Below, piece after piece: positions 60,199-64,000 of a stretch of DNA of 64,000 nucleotides. The DNA is from Faeciplasma sp964650705 (GTDB lineage Bacteria > Bacillota > Clostridia > Oscillospirales > Ruminococcaceae), in NCBI GenBank assembly GCA_964650705.1, contig CAZYUJ010000008.1:18079-82078 (forward strand). The letters run 5' to 3'. Position 1 is the first letter of the stretch. The number at the start of each line of letters is the position of its first letter. A program made the position numbers and the translations under genes. The notes under the pieces are model-generated. The model saw only the letters and a list, made by a program, of their open reading frames with translations. It ran no database searches and was not told the DNA's origin.

Positions 60199-61560
60199 TT
60201 ATTCTCCTTCGCCCAAATGATCCTTAACGACCTTTGCAATTGCGTGGGCATATTGATATGTAATATCCTTATCCTTGGCTTCGACCATAACACGAACCAA
60301 AGGCTCGGTTCCTGATTCGCGAACGAAAACTCTGCCGTCGGAGCCGAGTTTTTCTTGGCAGAAATTGATAATTTCGTTTATCTCATCGACCTTGTTCCAT
60401 GTTCCCTTGCATTCGGGGCGGAGCTTGACATTCAACAAAAGCTGAGGATAGGGTGTGAACACGTTTGCGAGCTCGCTGAGCTTTTTGCCGGAGTGAGCAA
60501 GGATCTCAAGGACCTTTGCGCCCGAAAGCTCACCGTCTCCGGTAGTGCCGCAATCGGTCAAGATGATATGACCCGATTGTTCTCCGCCGAGGTTGTAACC
60601 GCCAAGGAGCATGCGCTCAAGCACGTATCTGTCGCCGATCTTCGATGAGGTCGAAACGACGATTCCGTTTTCCTTTGCCCATCTAAAGAAGCCGAGGTTA
60701 GTCATTTGGGTCACGACGCAGGTGTTTGCGTTGAGCTGTTCACGGTTTTTCATATCAAGCGCCAAAAGAGCTATCATCTTGTCGCCGTCAACTATCTCAC
60801 CCTTTTCATCGACGATAAGGCAACGGTCAGCATCACCGTCGAACGCTACACCGGCAACACAGCGGTTCTCAACAACCGTTTTCTTGAGCATTTCAAGGTG
60901 AGTTGAGCCGCAGTTGTCATTTATATTCGTTCCGTTAGGGGTGTTATTGATGAAAATAGCGTTTGCGCCGATCCCTTTGAAGAACTTTTCGGCACAGGAA
61001 TAGGAAGCGCCGTTTGCACAATCGATTGCGACCTTCATTCTGTTCAAGTCGGTGTCGATCTTTTTGATGAGGTGACGAACATAGTCCCACTCGGCGTTCT
61101 TTTCGTATATAACTCTTCCGATGCTGTCATTCCCCTCACCCATGAGCTTTTCGGGAGAATCAAGGACAAGCGATTCGATCTCAGCTTCAACATCATCGGG
61201 GAGCTTATATCCCGTGGATGCAAAGAGCTTGATGCCGTTAAATTCATAGGAGTTGTGAGATGCGGAAATTACAACGCCTGCGTCAGCACCGTATTTAGTG
61301 GTCAAGTATGCAACGGCAGGGGTCGGGATAACGCCCAAAATATGAACGTCGGCGCCGACGGAGCAGATACCTGCAACGAGTGCGGCTTCCAATACGTCGC
61401 CTGAAATTCGTGTATCCTTGCCGATGAGGATCTTTGCCTTATGGTGATTTTTTGCTGAAAGTGTGAGTGCTGCTGCCTTGCCGATGAGCATAGCAGTTTC
61501 TGTGGTAAGCTCGGTTATTGCGACGCCTCTTGCGCCGTCAGTTCCAAAAAGTCTTCCCAT
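60199..61560 (-). CDS. glmM: phosphoglucosamine mutase
   Basis: Makes glucosamine 1-phosphate for peptidoglycan. 453 residues. GRLFGTDGARGVA start, SASHNSYEFNGIK with the phosphoserine (about residue 102), DGDADRCLIVDEKG with the Mg site, GEQSGHI, and RESGTEPLVRVMVE binding the phosphate. It lies between ruvB and a methyltransferase gene. Confidence 0.96.
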   Translation of the reverse strand: MGRLFGTDGARGVAITELTTETAMLIGKAAALTLSAKNHHKAKILIGKDTRISGDVLEAALVAGICSVGADVHILGVIPTPAVAYLTTKYGADAGVVISASHNSYEFNGIKLFASTGYKLPDDVEAEIESLVLDSPEKLMGEGNDSIGRVIYEKNAEWDYVRHLIKKIDTDLNRMKVAIDCANGASYSCAEKFFKGIGANAIFINNTPNGTNINDNCGSTHLEMLKKTVVENRCVAGVAFDGDADRCLIVDEKGEIVDGDKMIALLALDMKNREQLNANTCVVTQMTNLGFFRWAKENGIVVSTSSKIGDRYVLERMLLGGYNLGGEQSGHIILTDCGTTGDGELSGAKVLEILAHSGKKLSELANVFTPYPQLLLNVKLRPECKGTWNKVDEINEIINFCQEKLGSDGRVFVRESGTEPLVRVMVEAKDKDITYQYAHAIAKVVKDHLGEGE

Positions 61561-61590
61561 TATATAAACAGTTCCCTTCTTGTGATGTGA

Positions 61591-62628
61591 TTACAAAGTC
61601 GTCTGACCGTCTTTTAATATGCCAAGATGCTTATATGCAAGCTCTGTTGCACAGCGTCCTCTCGGAGTGCGGGCGATGAAGCCAAGCTGCATGAGATAGG
61701 GCTCACAAACGTCTTCGAGTGTTACGGCTTCTTCGCCGATAGCGGAAGCCAATGTTTCAAGTCCGACGGGACCGCCGTTATACCCTGTTATTATCATATT
61801 AAGCATGCGCTTATCAAGTGAATCAAGGCCCAAGGGGTCAACTTCCATTCTGTCAAGAGCGATGCGCGCGATATCGGCAGTTATTCTGCCGTCAGCCATA
61901 ACGTCGGCATAGTCACGAACACGCTTTAAGAAGCGGTTAGCTATACGCGGTGTTCCGCGGGAGCGAGAAGCAAGCTCATATGCGCCGTCTTTGTCGATCG
62001 CTACGCCCAAGATGACAGCAGAGCGCATTATGATCTCAGCAAGATCCTCTTTGGAATATAGCTCAAGGCGTTGGATGACGCCGAAACGGTCACGTAAGGG
62101 AGTTGTGAGCTGACCGGCACGGGTCGTCGCACCGATGAGGGTGAAGTGTGGTAGATCAATTCTTATGGATCTTGCGGCAGGACCTTTGCCGATGATGATG
62201 TCGATCGCAAAATCCTCAAGTGCGGGATATAAAACCTCTTCGATAGCACGGGAAAGACGGTGAATCTCGTCGATAAACAAGACGTCACCCTCTTGAAGGT
62301 TAGTTAAAAGAGCTGCGAGATCGCCGGGTTTTTCGATTGCTGGTCCCGAGGTTATACGGATATTAACGCCCATTTCGTGGGCGATGATGGCGGAAAGAGT
62401 GGTTTTGCCAAGACCGGGAGGGCCATAGAGCAAAACGTGGTCGAGTGCCTCTCCCCTCTTCTTTGCGGCTTCGATATAGATAGAGAGATTTTCTTTGACC
62501 TTATCCTGTCCTATGTATTCGCTTAAGGTCTTCGGGCGCAAAGAAACGTCAGCTTCGTCACGCTCATTGGTGATCAAATTAGGAGCTACTATGCGGTTTT
62601 CAAAATCGAATTCGCCTGTTTCAATCAT
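61591..62628 (-). CDS. ruvB: Holliday junction helicase RuvB
   Basis: 345 residues. LRPKTLSEYIGQDKVKENL, GPPGLGKTTL (Walker A), LFIDEIHRL (Walker B), GATTRAGQLTTPLRDRFG (sensor/arginine finger), and a C-terminal winged helix. AAGGAGA ribosome site. Third gene of ruvC-ruvA-ruvB. Confidence 0.97.
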   Translation of the reverse strand: MIETGEFDFENRIVAPNLITNERDEADVSLRPKTLSEYIGQDKVKENLSIYIEAAKKRGEALDHVLLYGPPGLGKTTLSAIIAHEMGVNIRITSGPAIEKPGDLAALLTNLQEGDVLFIDEIHRLSRAIEEVLYPALEDFAIDIIIGKGPAARSIRIDLPHFTLIGATTRAGQLTTPLRDRFGVIQRLELYSKEDLAEIIMRSAVILGVAIDKDGAYELASRSRGTPRIANRFLKRVRDYADVMADGRITADIARIALDRMEVDPLGLDSLDKRMLNMIITGYNGGPVGLETLASAIGEEAVTLEDVCEPYLMQLGFIARTPRGRCATELAYKHLGILKDGQTTL

Positions 62629-62652
62629 ATGCGTTCTCCTTTTCTATAATAA

Positions 62653-63261
62653 TCAGAGCTTGCGCGAAGCAAGGAGCCTCAGAGCTTGTTTGATAAGCTC
62701 ATCTGTGGGGAGTGTGGAATCCAAGCGAGAGATGCAAGATGCAGCCTCAGACTGGGAATAGCCCAAAACAACGAGTGCGGCAACCGCTTCGTTCGCGGGA
62801 GTGTTTGCCTTTGTCGCAGGGGCGAAGTCGATTCCGGAGTTTGAGCCCATAAGCGAGGGAGATGCGGCAACCTTATCCTTAAGCTCCATTACGATTCGCT
62901 GAGCGATCTTGTTGCCGACACCTTTGATCTTGGTGAAGGCTTTTGAATCTTCAGCGGCGATGGCAAGAGCGACCTGGTCGGGTGTTAAGGATGAAAGTAT
63001 TGCAAGAGCATATTTCGATCCGACACCGCTTACGGAAGTCAAAAGCTTGAAGAAATCAAGCTCCTCCATGGTTGCGAAGCCGAAGAGGTCGATTGCGTCC
63101 TCACGGACAGCAAGATGGGTATATAAAGTGGTAGAATCGAGATTCTGAATCTGTTCAAGTGTGCAAAGAGTTGTACGGCAAGCATAGCCGACTCCTGAGC
63201 ATTCGATAACGCAAAGATCGGGTTCGGTATGCAGAATATTTCCTGTAAGGCAGTAGATCAT
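62653..63261 (-). CDS. ruvA: Holliday junction-binding RuvA
   Basis: 202 residues. OB-fold start (MIYCLTGNILHTEPDLCVIE), two helix-hairpin-helix stretches (LTSVSGVGSKYALAIL and FTKIKGVGNKIAQRI) and a C-terminal RuvB-binding domain with LVVLGYSQSEA. Confidence 0.96.
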   Translation of the reverse strand: MIYCLTGNILHTEPDLCVIECSGVGYACRTTLCTLEQIQNLDSTTLYTHLAVREDAIDLFGFATMEELDFFKLLTSVSGVGSKYALAILSSLTPDQVALAIAAEDSKAFTKIKGVGNKIAQRIVMELKDKVAASPSLMGSNSGIDFAPATKANTPANEAVAALVVLGYSQSEAASCISRLDSTLPTDELIKQALRLLASRKL

Positions 63262-63272
63262 GATCGTTCCTC

Positions 63273-63773
63273 CTATTTATTCAAATATGCGGAGTATGCA
63301 ACGGAGCTGGAATAGTGCCCGTGAGCGATTGCGAGCGCCAAGGCATCGGCGGTGTCGTCGGGCTTTGGAACCTCCTTAAGATGAAGGATGGAACGGGTCA
63401 TTTCCTGTACCTGGTGCTTTTCCGCTCTGCCGTATCCGGCGATGGAGCTTTTGACCTGAAGAGGTGTATACTCATTTATCGAAATTCCCTTTTGGGCGGC
63501 GCAAAGAAGGATGACTCCGCGCGCCTGTGCAACATCTATCGCGGTGGTGTGGTTGGTGTTGAAGAAGAGCTTTTCGAGCGACATGGCATCGGGCTTGTAT
63601 TGATCGAGAAGCCGGGTCATGTCGTAGTATATCATCTCGAGGCGCTTGTCAAAGGGCATTCCGGAGGGAGTGGTTATTGCGCCGAAATTGACAACGGAGA
63701 AATCTCTTCCGTTATAATCGAGGACTCCGAAGCCGATGATGGCATAGCCGGGGTCGATGCCGATGATACGCAT
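63273..63773 (-). CDS. ruvC: Holliday junction resolvase RuvC
   Basis: 166 residues. The four acidic catalytic residues are visible: Asp7 in GIDPGYAIIGFG, the Glu in LEKLFFN, and the Asp pair in DDTADALALAIAH. GGAGGCGG ribosome site. First gene of the ruv group. No LexA-type box was seen in its leader. Confidence 0.96.
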   Translation of the reverse strand: MRIIGIDPGYAIIGFGVLDYNGRDFSVVNFGAITTPSGMPFDKRLEMIYYDMTRLLDQYKPDAMSLEKLFFNTNHTTAIDVAQARGVILLCAAQKGISINEYTPLQVKSSIAGYGRAEKHQVQEMTRSILHLKEVPKPDDTADALALAIAHGHYSSSVAYSAYLNK

Positions 63774-63812
63774 TAAGCCGCCTCCTTACAAGTGAACATA
63801 AATAATCAGTTT

Positions 63813-63841
63813 ATTATAGCATAAATGAGATAAATAATCAA
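63813..63841 (-). promoter_or_regulatory. SigA-type promoter of ruvCAB and following genes
   Basis: Minus-strand TTGATT (63841-63836), 17 bases, TATAAT (63818-63813), 40 bases before ruvC. With short gaps down to clpE, this could drive a transcript of up to 12 kb. Confidence 0.75.
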
Positions 63842-63881
63842 GGCTGAGGATAAAAAAAGAACGCCCCAAATCGCGGGTGCT

Positions 63882-63918
63882 CGTAAAACAGTTAAACTAA
63901 AAATTTAACTATTTTACG
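63882..63918. repeat. 15-base inverted repeat
   Basis: CGTAAAACAGTTAAA-N7-TTTAACTATTTTACG, one mismatch in 15, in an AT-rich gap without genes. Confidence 0.6.
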
Positions 63919-63952
63919 GCATCTGTCAGACGGGGTTGGCTAAACAAAGTTA

Positions 63953-63992
63953 GCGATACTTGGTTTGATAACCGAGTATCGCTTCTTTTTTT
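63953..63992 (+). terminator. strong plus-strand terminator with no visible gene before it
   Basis: GCGATACT-TGGTT-TGAT-AACCG-AGTATCGC stem followed by TTCTTTTTTT. No plus-strand gene ends here: the nearest gene, ruvC, runs the other way. It may end a short RNA starting after about 63842. Confidence 0.7.
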
Positions 63993-64000
63993 ACCCGTAA

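Noticed and set aside
63774..63841. LexA/SOS box for ruvCAB
   Set aside because: No GAAC-N4-GTTC type palindrome could be found in the leader.
1..64000. tRNA, rRNA, transposase or prophage genes
   Set aside because: I looked for T-loop sequences, DDE/serine recombinase motifs and phage genes by eye and found none I could support.

Overview
The window looks like a chromosomal stretch from a low-to-mid GC Gram-positive anaerobe of the Clostridia, most likely a gut Oscillospiraceae/Ruminococcaceae-type bacterium. This is inferred from several markers: an L27 with a Prp-cleaved N-terminal extension and the prp gene beside it, the ecfA1-ecfA2-ecfT-truA cluster, ClpE, a SpoIIM-like protein, DUF4364, DUF5711, YwaF and DUF624 proteins, T-box and THF RNA control, and cell-wall-anchored plus lipoprotein xylanases. 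No rRNA, tRNA, CRISPR array or transposase is visible. Most genes lie on the minus strand.

Layout. 1-430: a minus-strand T-box leader (Phe-type specifier) for a gene that begins at the left edge, probably pheS. 425-4353: gph-like phosphatase, mntP, and the queuosine genes tgt and queA. 4417-7381 (+): lysine/diaminopimelate genes asd-dapA-dapB. 7441-14889: an accessory surface region with four paralogous secreted proteins, each with the same PADTG-type sorting tail, a consensus promoter and a terminator, followed by two tandem GH10 xylanase lipoproteins. 14951-22946: DUF3810 protein, cation efflux, YwaF, YfbR, DUF4364, an EPSP-synthase homologue lacking key active-site residues, and PcrA. 23140-24390 (+): AI-2E family exporter. 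24439-28103: glycolytic pgk-tpiA-gpmI with a Rex-like site. 28352-29719: trmL and pyridoxamine kinase. 29995-35849: a 57-residue small protein, DUF624, SpoIIM-like, folT behind a THF riboswitch, pfkA, and a zinc-ribbon/PASTA-like pseudokinase. 36078-41809: cardiolipin synthase, RluA-type pseudouridine synthase, prmA, and a Zn/Cd ATPase with its ArsR regulator. 41914-45834: a sugar symporter divergent from a GH2 glycosidase. 45886-47789: an orphan ECF S component and a VanY-like carboxypeptidase behind a striking direct-repeat array. 47823-51306: yebC, mrnC, obg, rpmA, prp, rplU with an L21 leader. 51602-63773: a long minus-strand run ruvC-ruvA-ruvB-glmM-methyltransferase-ecfA1-ecfA2-ecfT-truA-DUF5711-cvpA-clpE.

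The observations that stand out most are: (1) the PADTG surface-protein cassette; (2) the degenerate EPSP-synthase-like protein; (3) the HRD/DFG-less pseudokinase; (4) a dispersed family of GC-rich intergenic islands built of short hairpins, often abutting stop codons or sitting 40-70 bases before starts; (5) five TTAAGA-type repeats at about 10-base spacing before the VanY-like gene; and (6) clear RNA and DNA control elements (T-box, THF riboswitch, Rex-like site, ArsR-family operator).
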